Below, piece by piece: positions 8,414 through 16,211 of a DNA stretch of 44,932 nt; positions within the stretch are counted from its first letter, which is position 1; every line of letters begins with the position of its first letter. The notes under the pieces were generated by a model, which did not search any database, was not told the origin of the DNA, and saw only the letters and a program-made list of their open reading frames with translations. The stretch covers positions 32,001-76,932 of the forward strand of contig QBZE01000006.1 of the NCBI GenBank assembly GCA_003282445.1. The letters are read 5' to 3'. The translations under genes and the position numbers were made by a program. Source of the stretch: OCS155 cluster bacterium AG-333-G23 (GTDB taxonomy: Bacteria; Actinomycetota; Acidimicrobiia; Actinomarinales; Actinomarinaceae).

Positions 8414-8967
8414 AATCTAGTCATGTAATTTCTATTCTTTGTATCTACTTTTATAATCTCATTTTCTTCGATAAACATAGGTACACTTATTTCTAGTCCA
8501 GTTTCACAAGTAACAATTTTGTTTGTAGATGTCACAGTATCACCTTTTACAGCTGGTTCTGCTTTTGTTACTTTTAATTCAACAGAAGCAGGTAGCAAGA
8601 TATCTATTGGTGTATTTTTGTACATTTGTATAGTAATTTCTTGATTTTCTTTCATAAACAAATATTTATCTTCAATAATCATTTCATTTAAATTAATTTG
8701 TTCATATGTTTCATTATTCATAAATACATAATCGTTATTGTCTTTATAAAGATAATTAAAAGATTGTTTATCAATGAAAGCCTGTTCTACATTTTCATCA
8801 GCCCTGAATGTTTTATCAACAACTCCTCCATCGCTTAAATTTTTTAATTTGGTTTTTACAAAAGCCTTGCCTTTTCCAGGTTTTACATGTTGATATTCCA
8901 AAATTAAATAAATGCTACCCTCTATTATTAAAGATTGACCTGGACGTATGTCATTAGTTGACACCAT
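8410..8967 (-). CDS. efp: Elongation factor P
   Basis: Relieves ribosome stalling at polyproline stretches. The 185 residues cover the three beta-barrel domains: the N-terminal KOW-like domain with VKPGKGKAFVKTKL (modification-loop Lys in PGKGK), FRADENVEQAFID, and the OB domain with PAVKGDT and TGLEISVPMFIEENE. No modification enzyme (epmA, ymfI) is visible nearby. Its start shares one base with the mltG stop region, so translation is probably coupled. Confidence 0.97.
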   Translation of the reverse strand: MVSTNDIRPGQSLIIEGSIYLILEYQHVKPGKGKAFVKTKLKNLSDGGVVDKTFRADENVEQAFIDKQSFNYLYKDNNDYVFMNNETYEQINLNEMIIEDKYLFMKENQEITIQMYKNTPIDILLPASVELKVTKAEPAVKGDTVTSTNKIVTCETGLEISVPMFIEENEIIKVDTKNRNYMTRL

Positions 8968-10040
8968 TACGGTATTACACCTTCCTCCTTAGCTTTATTT
9001 TTCATATTTATAAAATCTGAATAATCATTAGTAAAAGACATTTTTCCATTTTTATCTGTTAAAAGGTAATATATAAAATCACTTTCTGGTGCATTTAAAG
9101 TAGCTATTATAGATCTTTCACCAAAACCTGATATTGGTGTAGGCGGTAGTCCTGTGTATTTGTAGGTGTTGTAAGAAGAATCTACTTGTAAATCAACTAG
9201 TAATACTTGAGATTTTCTTTTTTGGAGTGCGTATAAAATTGTTGCATCTATTTGTAACAGCATATCATCATATAATCTATTTTTAATAACAGAAGCTACT
9301 AATGGCCTGTCTTCTTCTAGTTTTGATTCGGCTTCAACTAAACTAGCAATTGTAAAAAGTTGATTATAATTTTCAATCCAGTTTGGCAATTCTTCTTCAG
9401 CAAATATCCTATCTATAACAGATTCAAGTTCCGAAACTAAAAGTTGTAGTATGTCTTCACCATTAGCATCAACATTAATTTCATAAGTGTTTGGATAAAT
9501 TAAGCCTTCCCAATTTTGTAGTTCTTTGTAATCACCTAGATATACGTATTTACTATCTACAACACCAGATAATAATGAATTTGTTAAGGATTCAACATCA
9601 AATCCTGTTTGAGATGAAATAGATTCTAATGTTTCAGTAATCCATAGACCTTCTGGAATAGTAATATTGTATGTTTTCAAAGGAGGTCCTTTAAGTAAAA
9701 TGCTTGTTAATTCATCGAAGTCTAAATTATTTGCGATTTCATAATCTCCAGCTCGTAGTTTGTCTGCCATATTTTCATTACGTAAATATATTTCATAAGC
9801 TAGTGAAGAACTAATGATTCCTTTATTATCCAATATGGCTGTTATGTCAGTTGCTGAGGACCCTTGTGGAATGGATATGTAGACTATTCTTACTTCCTCG
9901 TTATTTTCTGAATTAATAACATCTAAACTAGTTTCTATAGATGACGCAGCATTACTTGCAAAAAATAATGCAAAAATAATGACTAAAATCGTCACTACAA
10001 CATACATCAATATTCTATTTTGATAATAAAAACTATGCAT
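8967..10040 (-). CDS. mltG: Endolytic murein transglycosylase MltG (YceG-like)
   Basis: Cleaves nascent glycan strands and helps set peptidoglycan chain length. One N-terminal transmembrane helix (about residues 11-31, rich in V, I, L and F) anchors a periplasmic domain. A LysM-like portion (GSSATDITAILDNKGII) comes first, then the YceG catalytic domain with TIASLVEAESKLEEDRPLVA (catalytic Glu in EAES), IKNRL, LQIDATILYAL and PPTPISGFGERSIIA. Length 357 is typical. It overlaps ruvX by 8 bases. The aro genes commonly found between mltG and efp in actinobacteria are absent. Confidence 0.95.
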   Translation of the reverse strand: MHSFYYQNRILMYVVVTILVIIFALFFASNAASSIETSLDVINSENNEEVRIVYISIPQGSSATDITAILDNKGIISSSLAYEIYLRNENMADKLRAGDYEIANNLDFDELTSILLKGPPLKTYNITIPEGLWITETLESISSQTGFDVESLTNSLLSGVVDSKYVYLGDYKELQNWEGLIYPNTYEINVDANGEDILQLLVSELESVIDRIFAEEELPNWIENYNQLFTIASLVEAESKLEEDRPLVASVIKNRLYDDMLLQIDATILYALQKRKSQVLLVDLQVDSSYNTYKYTGLPPTPISGFGERSIIATLNAPESDFIYYLLTDKNGKMSFTNDYSDFINMKNKAKEEGVIP

Positions 10041-10413
10041 TTTGACTATATGTTTCTAATAATTTAACTGCAGATAAATCATCGTTTCTTTTACTACTGT
10101 CATTATTTAAAATTTTAGATGTCAAGCGTTCGTCAATCTTCACAATTGGTAAGTCAAAATACTTTGTTAATGTGTTATCTATAAATTTATCTACTAAATC
10201 ACTCATTCTACTTTTATTGTTCATTAACCCTATTGGATATCCAATAACTATCGTTGTAATATTTTCATCAGTAACAATATTTACTATTTCTTTTATTAAG
10301 TCATGTTCTTTAATATCAATAACCTTATGAGCATAAGGAATCGGAGTGTTGTCTTTTTTTATAGCAAGACCTATGTATCTCTCCCCATAATCGATACCAA
10401 GTAAATTATTCAA
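10033..10413 (-). CDS. ruvX: Putative pre-16S rRNA nuclease / Holliday junction resolvase-like YqgF
   Basis: RNase H-fold protein implicated in 16S rRNA 5' maturation. The 126 residues have GIDYGERYIGLAI (first catalytic Asp), VIGYPIGLMN and KIDERLTSK (second acidic site). Classic alaS-ruvX-mltG order, one base after the alaS start codon region ends. Because no ruvCAB is seen at its usual place in this window, a role for YqgF in junction processing could be considered, but nothing here shows it. Confidence 0.93.
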   Translation of the reverse strand: MNNLLGIDYGERYIGLAIKKDNTPIPYAHKVIDIKEHDLIKEIVNIVTDENITTIVIGYPIGLMNNKSRMSDLVDKFIDNTLTKYFDLPIVKIDERLTSKILNNDSSKRNDDLSAVKLLETYSQNA

Positions 10414-10414
10414 T

Positions 10415-12943
10415 TTAAATTTGTTTATTAAAAACTTCTATTACAAACTCAATACATTTTGATTCATCATATTGAGACGGCCCACCACCAATTGATAAAC
10501 TTGGGTCTTTTGATGCACCGCCACCATATAGTTTTGAAGCTTCTCCTACAATGTATGAAACATCAATTTTATTAAGTGTTTTATCATTTCTTGATCCTAT
10601 AAGTACAGTTTTGGTCTCAATATTTGCTAGTAAAAAGACAAAATCTAAATTGTGATCTTTTATTGCTTTAGAAGCAATATTCTTTGCTTCGTTTGAACTA
10701 TTAACATTTATCTTACCAATATAAGTTTTCAATTTATTAATCTCATTAATATCGGATATTATTCTTTTTAATTCATTATCACTTTCTGCCTTATTTTGCT
10801 TATCAAGTTTTTCTTTCATATCTTCATATGATTCTAAGAAGGTCTTTAATTTTTCAGGTACTTGATCAACACTTGTTTGCAATATATCGCTAACAGTGTT
10901 GTATGACTTATAAGCTGCATCCATAAATGAATAAGCTTGGTAACCAGATAACATTTCGACTCTTCTTAAATTTGAACCGATAGAAGATTCGTTAATTAAT
11001 ACAATTAATCCAACTTCATTTGAGTTATGTACGTGTGTTCCTCCACATAACTCTTTTGAGAATTCTCCAATATTTACAACCCTTACATCATCATCATATT
11101 TATCTCCAAAAAATGCTAAAGCACCCTCTTTTTTAGCATCATCAATATTCATTACTTTTGTTTCAACATCAATATCTTTATAAATGTGGTCGTTACTCAT
11201 TTTAAAAATTTCATTAAGTTCGTCCTTATTAACTTTTTCCGTATGGCTAAAATCAAATCTAAACTTACCAGGTGCAACATGCGAGCCTGCTTGTGCAACA
11301 TGTTCTCCAAGAATATTTCTTAAAGAGGCATGAACAATGTGTGCTGCGGAATGACTTTTTGAAACAGAACTTCTAAAGCTTGGATCGACATTTAAATTCA
11401 TCTTATCCCCTATTTTTAAATTATTAGATTCAACAATAAGTCCAGTAGCGCCATTATCAGATTGAACGACATCATTAACTTGAATCTCTTTACCATCAAC
11501 TTCTATAGATCCCTTATCTGAGATTTGACCACCAGCTTCGTAATAAAATGGGGTTTCTGTAGTAAAAATAATGGATTTATTTTCATCTTTTTCAATATGA
11601 TAGATATCCGAAGTTACAGTTATATTGTCATATCCGACAAAAGTATTTTGCTCCACACCAATAATTGTATTACTTATTTTTTCTTTCTTACCAGTATTTG
11701 ATTTTTTTCTATGTTCATCAAATAAAACATTAAATTTGTCATAATCGATTTTAATATCATGCTCTTTTGCAGTTTCCTGAGTAAGCTCAAATGGAAAGCC
11801 AAAAGTTTCAAATAAATAAAATGCATCTTTCTCATCTAAATTAGATTTCTTTTTAAGAATAGATTGAATTTCTTGATTACCTTTTACTAATGTATTTTGA
11901 AAAATTTCTTCTTCATTTTTATATAAATTTAAAATCTTATCTTTATTTTCTAATAATTCCGGATATGAATTTTGATAATCACGAATTACTATATTTATTA
12001 AGAATTCAAGTGACATTAATTCATCTGTCAGTCTATAAATAGCTCTTACAGCTCTTCTTATGATTCTTCTTAATACATAACCTCTACCTTCATTTGTAGG
12101 GACAACACCATCAGATATCATAAAAACTGCTGACTTTATATGATCTAAAACAATTCTCTCATATTTTTTATCTTTATTAACAATATATTTATTTAGTTCA
12201 TTGTAAAGATTTTGAAATGTATCAATTTCGAATGGTGAATCTTTTTCCTGCAAAACCATAGCCATTCTCTCTAATCCCATACCAGTATCAATATTTTTAG
12301 CAGGCAAGTCGCCTACAACATTGTATGGATCGTCTTGGATAGATTGCATAAAAACTAAATTCCATATTTCTATAAATCTATCTTCACCACCGCCAATAGG
12401 TCCGCCATCATTACCGTACTCTGGACCTCTATCAATGAAAATTTCAGAACATGGACCACATGGTCCAGGTATATTCATATGCCAAAAATTATCCTTATCA
12501 CCTTTTTGTATCTTGTGTTCAGGCACGCCAATAACGTCTTTCCAAATATTATATGATTCATCGTCATCTTTATAAACAGTGAACCAAAGATCTTCAGATG
12601 GAACTTTAAGTTCCTCAGTAATAAATTTATAAGAGAGCTTTATTGCTTCTTCTTTAAAATAATTGTCGATACTAAAATTACCTAACATTTCAAAAAAAGT
12701 TAAATGTCTGTCTGTTTCACCAACTATATCAATATCAACTGTTCGAATACATTTTTGAGATGAAGCAAGATTTATATGTGGAGGTTCTTTTAAACCCATA
12801 AAATAATCTTTTAGAGGAACCATTCCTGCAGCAGTGAATAGTAAGGTCTCATCATGAGGAATTAGAGATGAAGAATTTAATATTTTATGGTCATTATCTT
12901 TAAAATATTTTAAAAAACTTTCTCTTATTTGATCACTCTTCAT
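10415..12943 (-). CDS. alaS: Alanyl-tRNA synthetase
   Basis: Charges tRNA-Ala. At 842 residues it has the class II catalytic core at the N-terminus (RESFLKYFKDNDHKILNSSS; RTVDIDIVGETDRHLTFFEM; FWHMNIPGPCGPCSEIF), the editing domain with the zinc motif SHSAAHIVH and CGGTHVH, and a C-terminal region ending in YGGGASKDPSLSIGGGP. The coiled-coil linker is somewhat short compared with about 875 residues in E. coli. It overlaps aspS by 11 bases. Confidence 0.98.
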   Translation of the reverse strand: MKSDQIRESFLKYFKDNDHKILNSSSLIPHDETLLFTAAGMVPLKDYFMGLKEPPHINLASSQKCIRTVDIDIVGETDRHLTFFEMLGNFSIDNYFKEEAIKLSYKFITEELKVPSEDLWFTVYKDDDESYNIWKDVIGVPEHKIQKGDKDNFWHMNIPGPCGPCSEIFIDRGPEYGNDGGPIGGGEDRFIEIWNLVFMQSIQDDPYNVVGDLPAKNIDTGMGLERMAMVLQEKDSPFEIDTFQNLYNELNKYIVNKDKKYERIVLDHIKSAVFMISDGVVPTNEGRGYVLRRIIRRAVRAIYRLTDELMSLEFLINIVIRDYQNSYPELLENKDKILNLYKNEEEIFQNTLVKGNQEIQSILKKKSNLDEKDAFYLFETFGFPFELTQETAKEHDIKIDYDKFNVLFDEHRKKSNTGKKEKISNTIIGVEQNTFVGYDNITVTSDIYHIEKDENKSIIFTTETPFYYEAGGQISDKGSIEVDGKEIQVNDVVQSDNGATGLIVESNNLKIGDKMNLNVDPSFRSSVSKSHSAAHIVHASLRNILGEHVAQAGSHVAPGKFRFDFSHTEKVNKDELNEIFKMSNDHIYKDIDVETKVMNIDDAKKEGALAFFGDKYDDDVRVVNIGEFSKELCGGTHVHNSNEVGLIVLINESSIGSNLRRVEMLSGYQAYSFMDAAYKSYNTVSDILQTSVDQVPEKLKTFLESYEDMKEKLDKQNKAESDNELKRIISDINEINKLKTYIGKINVNSSNEAKNIASKAIKDHNLDFVFLLANIETKTVLIGSRNDKTLNKIDVSYIVGEASKLYGGGASKDPSLSIGGGPSQYDESKCIEFVIEVFNKQI

Positions 12944-14639
12944 TTTCTATACTTTCAATTGAAATATTGTATTCTTGTAATTCTAATATTGACAAATTTG
13001 ATGGTGCATTATTTAATGGGTCTAGACCAGACTGCGTCTTAGGAAAAGGGATAACGTCTCTTATTGAATCTGCATTCATCATTTCAGCTATAAATCTATC
13101 AATACCAACTGCAAATCCAGCATGTTGTGGTGACCCATATGATAAAGCTTCTATAAACCATCCAAAACGATCATTTATTTCAGTTTCTGATAATCCCCAT
13201 TTGGATAGTACTTCTTTTTGTAATTTGGGATCATTAATTCTTTGAGATCCAGAACCTAATTCTATGCCATTTAAGACTAAATCATAATGTAAAGCTTTAG
13301 CATCATTTGGATTAGAGAGAAATTCTGAAGTATCTTTTGGTGAAGTAAATGGGTGATGTGAAGGTTGCAATTCTCCGTTTTCTATTTCGAAATAAGGGAA
13401 ATCATCAATCCATACAAACTCATAAGAATTTTCACTTGGAATACTATATATTTTACGTCTTAAAGTGTCTAAATAATGAGAAGATTCAGCCTGTTTACCA
13501 GATTGAAATAGCATTGTACAATTATCATTTTTTACTAATTCATTATTTTCTTTTTCATTAAGTATTTTTGCTAAAGGCCCCGATACTTTTTTATTTTCTA
13601 TTTTAAACCAACCTAATCCTGGGCTTCCCTCGTTTTTCAAAAGTTCATCTAAATTATCTATCTCAGATCTACTTAATAGCTTGTTTATTAGAAATCCTCT
13701 AACTGTTCCATTATTTTTAATTGTTTCTTTTATAAATGAAATTTCAGTATCCATAAATATATTTGTAAAGTCTGTAATAGTTTCTTTAATCCTTAAATCA
13801 GGTTTGTCTGTACCATACAAAGACATAGCTTCATCATAAGTTATTTTTGTAAATGGTGTTTTTACTTCAATTGAATATACAGTTTTTAATACGTGTTTCA
13901 TCGTTGATTCAATTATTTTTTGAACAGTTTTAGGATCTCCATTAGATATTTCTATATCTAACTGTGTAAATTCAGGCTGACGATCTTTTCTAGAGTCCTC
14001 ATCTCTATAACATTTAGCAATTTGATAGTAGTTCTTTAATCCAGATAGCATAAATAGTTGCTTATACATTTGTGGAGATTGAGGTAATGCATAAAAAGTA
14101 CCGGGTGATTTTCTAGAAGGAACTATAAAATCCTTCGCACCTTCAGGTGTTGATTTTATTAATGTAGGTGTATCTAGTTCGTTAATATTTAACTTATTCA
14201 TTACTTCTCTTATGCTTTTAAATGTGTTTGAACGTGCAATTATGTTATTATTCATTTCTTTTCTTCTTATATCTAAATAACGATGTTTTAATCTAATCTG
14301 TTCATCTGTTTCAATGTTGTCTTCGATTTGAAAAGGTAAGGTTTTACTTTCAGAAATAATTTCTAAATTTGATAATTCAATTTCTAAATCACCAAACAAT
14401 ACCTCTTTGTTAACATTTTCTTTTTTTCTTTTTACTAAATTTCCAGTTACTGATACGTAGAATTCGTTTTTTAGATTATCAAATTGTTCTGGGTTATCAG
14501 TCACTATTTGAACCTTTGTTTCATGATCTCTAAGTTCAAAAAACATTAAACCCCCGTGGTGCCTTATAGTGTCTACCCACCCTCTTAGGTCATTTACTAT
14601 TTCTTTATTTTTTAATTTTGTTAAATCGGAAATATCCAT
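12933..14639 (-). CDS. aspS: Aspartyl-tRNA synthetase
   Basis: Charges tRNA-Asp. In order: OB-fold anticodon domain with RHHGGLMFFELRD, class II motif 1 region, flipping loop with TPEGAKDF, motif 2 CYRDEDSRKDRQPEFTQLD, an inserted GAD domain (about 270-410), and motif 3 in HAGFAVGIDRFIAEM. The 568 residues match the bacterial-type enzyme. Whether it is discriminating or also charges tRNA-Asn cannot be told from sequence by eye; no gatCAB is in this window. It lies 2 bases after hisS. Confidence 0.97.
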   Translation of the reverse strand: MDISDLTKLKNKEIVNDLRGWVDTIRHHGGLMFFELRDHETKVQIVTDNPEQFDNLKNEFYVSVTGNLVKRKKENVNKEVLFGDLEIELSNLEIISESKTLPFQIEDNIETDEQIRLKHRYLDIRRKEMNNNIIARSNTFKSIREVMNKLNINELDTPTLIKSTPEGAKDFIVPSRKSPGTFYALPQSPQMYKQLFMLSGLKNYYQIAKCYRDEDSRKDRQPEFTQLDIEISNGDPKTVQKIIESTMKHVLKTVYSIEVKTPFTKITYDEAMSLYGTDKPDLRIKETITDFTNIFMDTEISFIKETIKNNGTVRGFLINKLLSRSEIDNLDELLKNEGSPGLGWFKIENKKVSGPLAKILNEKENNELVKNDNCTMLFQSGKQAESSHYLDTLRRKIYSIPSENSYEFVWIDDFPYFEIENGELQPSHHPFTSPKDTSEFLSNPNDAKALHYDLVLNGIELGSGSQRINDPKLQKEVLSKWGLSETEINDRFGWFIEALSYGSPQHAGFAVGIDRFIAEMMNADSIRDVIPFPKTQSGLDPLNNAPSNLSILELQEYNISIESIENEE

Positions 14640-14641
14640 AA

Positions 14642-15589
14642 TTAACTTAATTCCATAATTCTATCTACACCAAAAGCTACTCCAACACCATTGATATCTT
14701 TCCCACCTAGTAAGTTTGAAAGGTTGTCATATTGACCACCACCACCTAGTGCATCTTGAGAACCTTTACTGTTTTCAGGGACTATTTCAAATGTAAAGTC
14801 ATTGTAATAATCTAAACCTCTAACAAGAAAAGGGTTTTCTAAATATGGTATCTTAGAATTTTTAAGCATCTGAATAAGTTCGTTAAACTTTTTATTAGAT
14901 TCTTCACTTCTGAATTCTGAAAGTTTTGGAGCATTACGAGAAATTGCAATGTCACTTTTCTCTTTTGAATCTAATATTCTCAAGGGGTTTTTATCTAATC
15001 GTTTAATAGAATCATCTGATAAATTTTCTATGTTCTTCTTAAAATATTCTTTTAGCTTTTGATTGTAGATTTTTCTATCTTCATTTGTCCCTATTGAATT
15101 AATTTCAAATGTATATTTTGTATTAGTTGGAATACAATTTTCTAAAAAATCGTTACTTAATTGAATTATTGAAAAAATTTCTGAAATCGAATTATCTTCA
15201 TAACCAATAATTTCAGCACCTACTTGATGAAATTCTCTATACCTACCTTTTTGTGGTCTTTCGTATCTAAACATTTGGTCCGAATAGTAATACTTTTTAA
15301 TCTTATTATATTTTTTATCTATGTGATGCCTTACTACACCAGCTGTTCCTTCTGGCCTGAGTACTAAGTTTCGACCTTTTTTATCAGGAAATGAAAACAT
15401 TTGTTTTGTGACAATGTCTGTATTCTCACCTACTGTTCTTGTAAAAAGTTCATCTTTCTCAATTGTTGGAATTTTTATAAAGCCGCAATCGTATTTTTGC
15501 GCAACGTTATGAAATATATTAATAATTTCAAGATATTTATTAGCTTCTTCACCGTCTAATACTCTTATCCCTCTTACACCATCAACCAT
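14642..15589 (-). CDS. hisS: Histidyl-tRNA synthetase lacking the C-terminal anticodon-binding domain
   Basis: Should charge tRNA-His. The class II catalytic domain is complete in 315 residues: motif 1 region, RPEGTAGVVR (79-88), motif 2 with RYERPQKGRYREFHQ (108-122), the HisRS-specific LVRGLDYYN (255-263, catalytic Arg) and GGGGQYD, and motif 3 GVGVAFGVDR (301-310). The protein stops 5 residues after motif 3. HisRS is normally about 420 residues, with roughly 100 for an anticodon-binding domain. That domain is absent, and aspS starts 2 bases after the stop, so there is no remnant downstream. The intact HisRS motifs argue against the regulatory paralogue HisZ. An AAGGA site lies 8 bases before the ATG. 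Confidence 0.92.
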   Translation of the reverse strand: MVDGVRGIRVLDGEEANKYLEIINIFHNVAQKYDCGFIKIPTIEKDELFTRTVGENTDIVTKQMFSFPDKKGRNLVLRPEGTAGVVRHHIDKKYNKIKKYYYSDQMFRYERPQKGRYREFHQVGAEIIGYEDNSISEIFSIIQLSNDFLENCIPTNTKYTFEINSIGTNEDRKIYNQKLKEYFKKNIENLSDDSIKRLDKNPLRILDSKEKSDIAISRNAPKLSEFRSEESNKKFNELIQMLKNSKIPYLENPFLVRGLDYYNDFTFEIVPENSKGSQDALGGGGQYDNLSNLLGGKDINGVGVAFGVDRIMELS

Positions 15590-16208
15590 TTATAAATTCC
15601 TTTAAATAGCTATTATAGTTAAGAATATTGTCCACAGTGTCTGTATTGCCATGACCAGGAAATACTTCTAAATCTTTATTGAATGATAAAAAGATATTAT
15701 TTATTGAATCTTTCATTTCGCTTAAGCTTCCACTATATAAATCTGTTCTTCCAATTCCCTCAGCAAATACAAAATCCCCTGTAAACACTACTCCAAGATT
15801 TTTAAATTCATAAGATATACTACCTTTTGTATGTCCAGGATTACTAAAAATGTCAATATTCTCATTTTCAAATAAAAAAATATCGTTTAATTCACCTGTA
15901 TACTCTTGAACTTCTAGTTCAGAATTTGTAAACGCGCTTAATTGTTCTTGTGGATTTCTAGCTAGAAATTCGTCATCCAAATTAATATATATTTTTCCAT
16001 CAACTTTCTCCATACCAAGTGAATGATCAAAATGTCCATGTGTTAGTAAACAACCACCGATACTTAAATTATTATTTTTTACATACTCAAGAGCTGGTTC
16101 AACATCTGGTGGTAAATCAATGATATAACAAATATCAGAATTATTTTCTGGAGTTACTACATAACAATTAGAAGTAGTAAAACTTGTAAATGTTTGAATA
16201 GCACTCAT
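15582..16208 (-). CDS. MBL-fold metallo-hydrolase (glyoxalase II-like)
   Basis: Metallo-beta-lactamase fold with the di-metal site THGHFDHSLG (HxHxDH), GHTKGSISY (His), VFTGDFVFAEGIGRTDL (bridging Asp) and FPGHGNTDTV (last His). The GIGRTDL segment is typical of the glyoxalase II/persulfide dioxygenase-like group found between relA and hisS in actinobacteria (Rv2581c in M. tuberculosis). Substrate unknown: hydroxyacyl-thiol hydrolysis is the usual guess. At 208 residues it lacks the longer C-terminal glutathione-binding domain of true GloB. It overlaps hisS by 8 bases. Confidence 0.87.
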   Translation of the reverse strand: MSAIQTFTSFTTSNCYVVTPENNSDICYIIDLPPDVEPALEYVKNNNLSIGGCLLTHGHFDHSLGMEKVDGKIYINLDDEFLARNPQEQLSAFTNSELEVQEYTGELNDIFLFENENIDIFSNPGHTKGSISYEFKNLGVVFTGDFVFAEGIGRTDLYSGSLSEMKDSINNIFLSFNKDLEVFPGHGNTDTVDNILNYNSYLKEFING

Positions 16209-16211
16209 TAG

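Noticed and set aside
12321-12575. Plus-strand open frame of 84 codons inside alaS, and many similar short frames opposite annotated genes.
   Set aside because: They lie wholly within strongly conserved genes on the other strand, start without a ribosome site and resemble no protein family; they are shadow frames of AT-rich coding sequence.
14600-14660. Frameshift or nonsense mutation splitting off the HisRS C-terminal domain.
   Set aside because: aspS begins 2 bases after the hisS stop, leaving no downstream sequence that could encode the missing domain in any frame.
14642-15589. Short hisS could be HisZ, the regulatory paralogue of HisRS.
   Set aside because: HisZ lacks HisRS catalytic residues; here RYERPQKGRYREFHQ, LVRGLDYYN and motif 3 are intact, and the gene is in the conserved hisS-aspS position.
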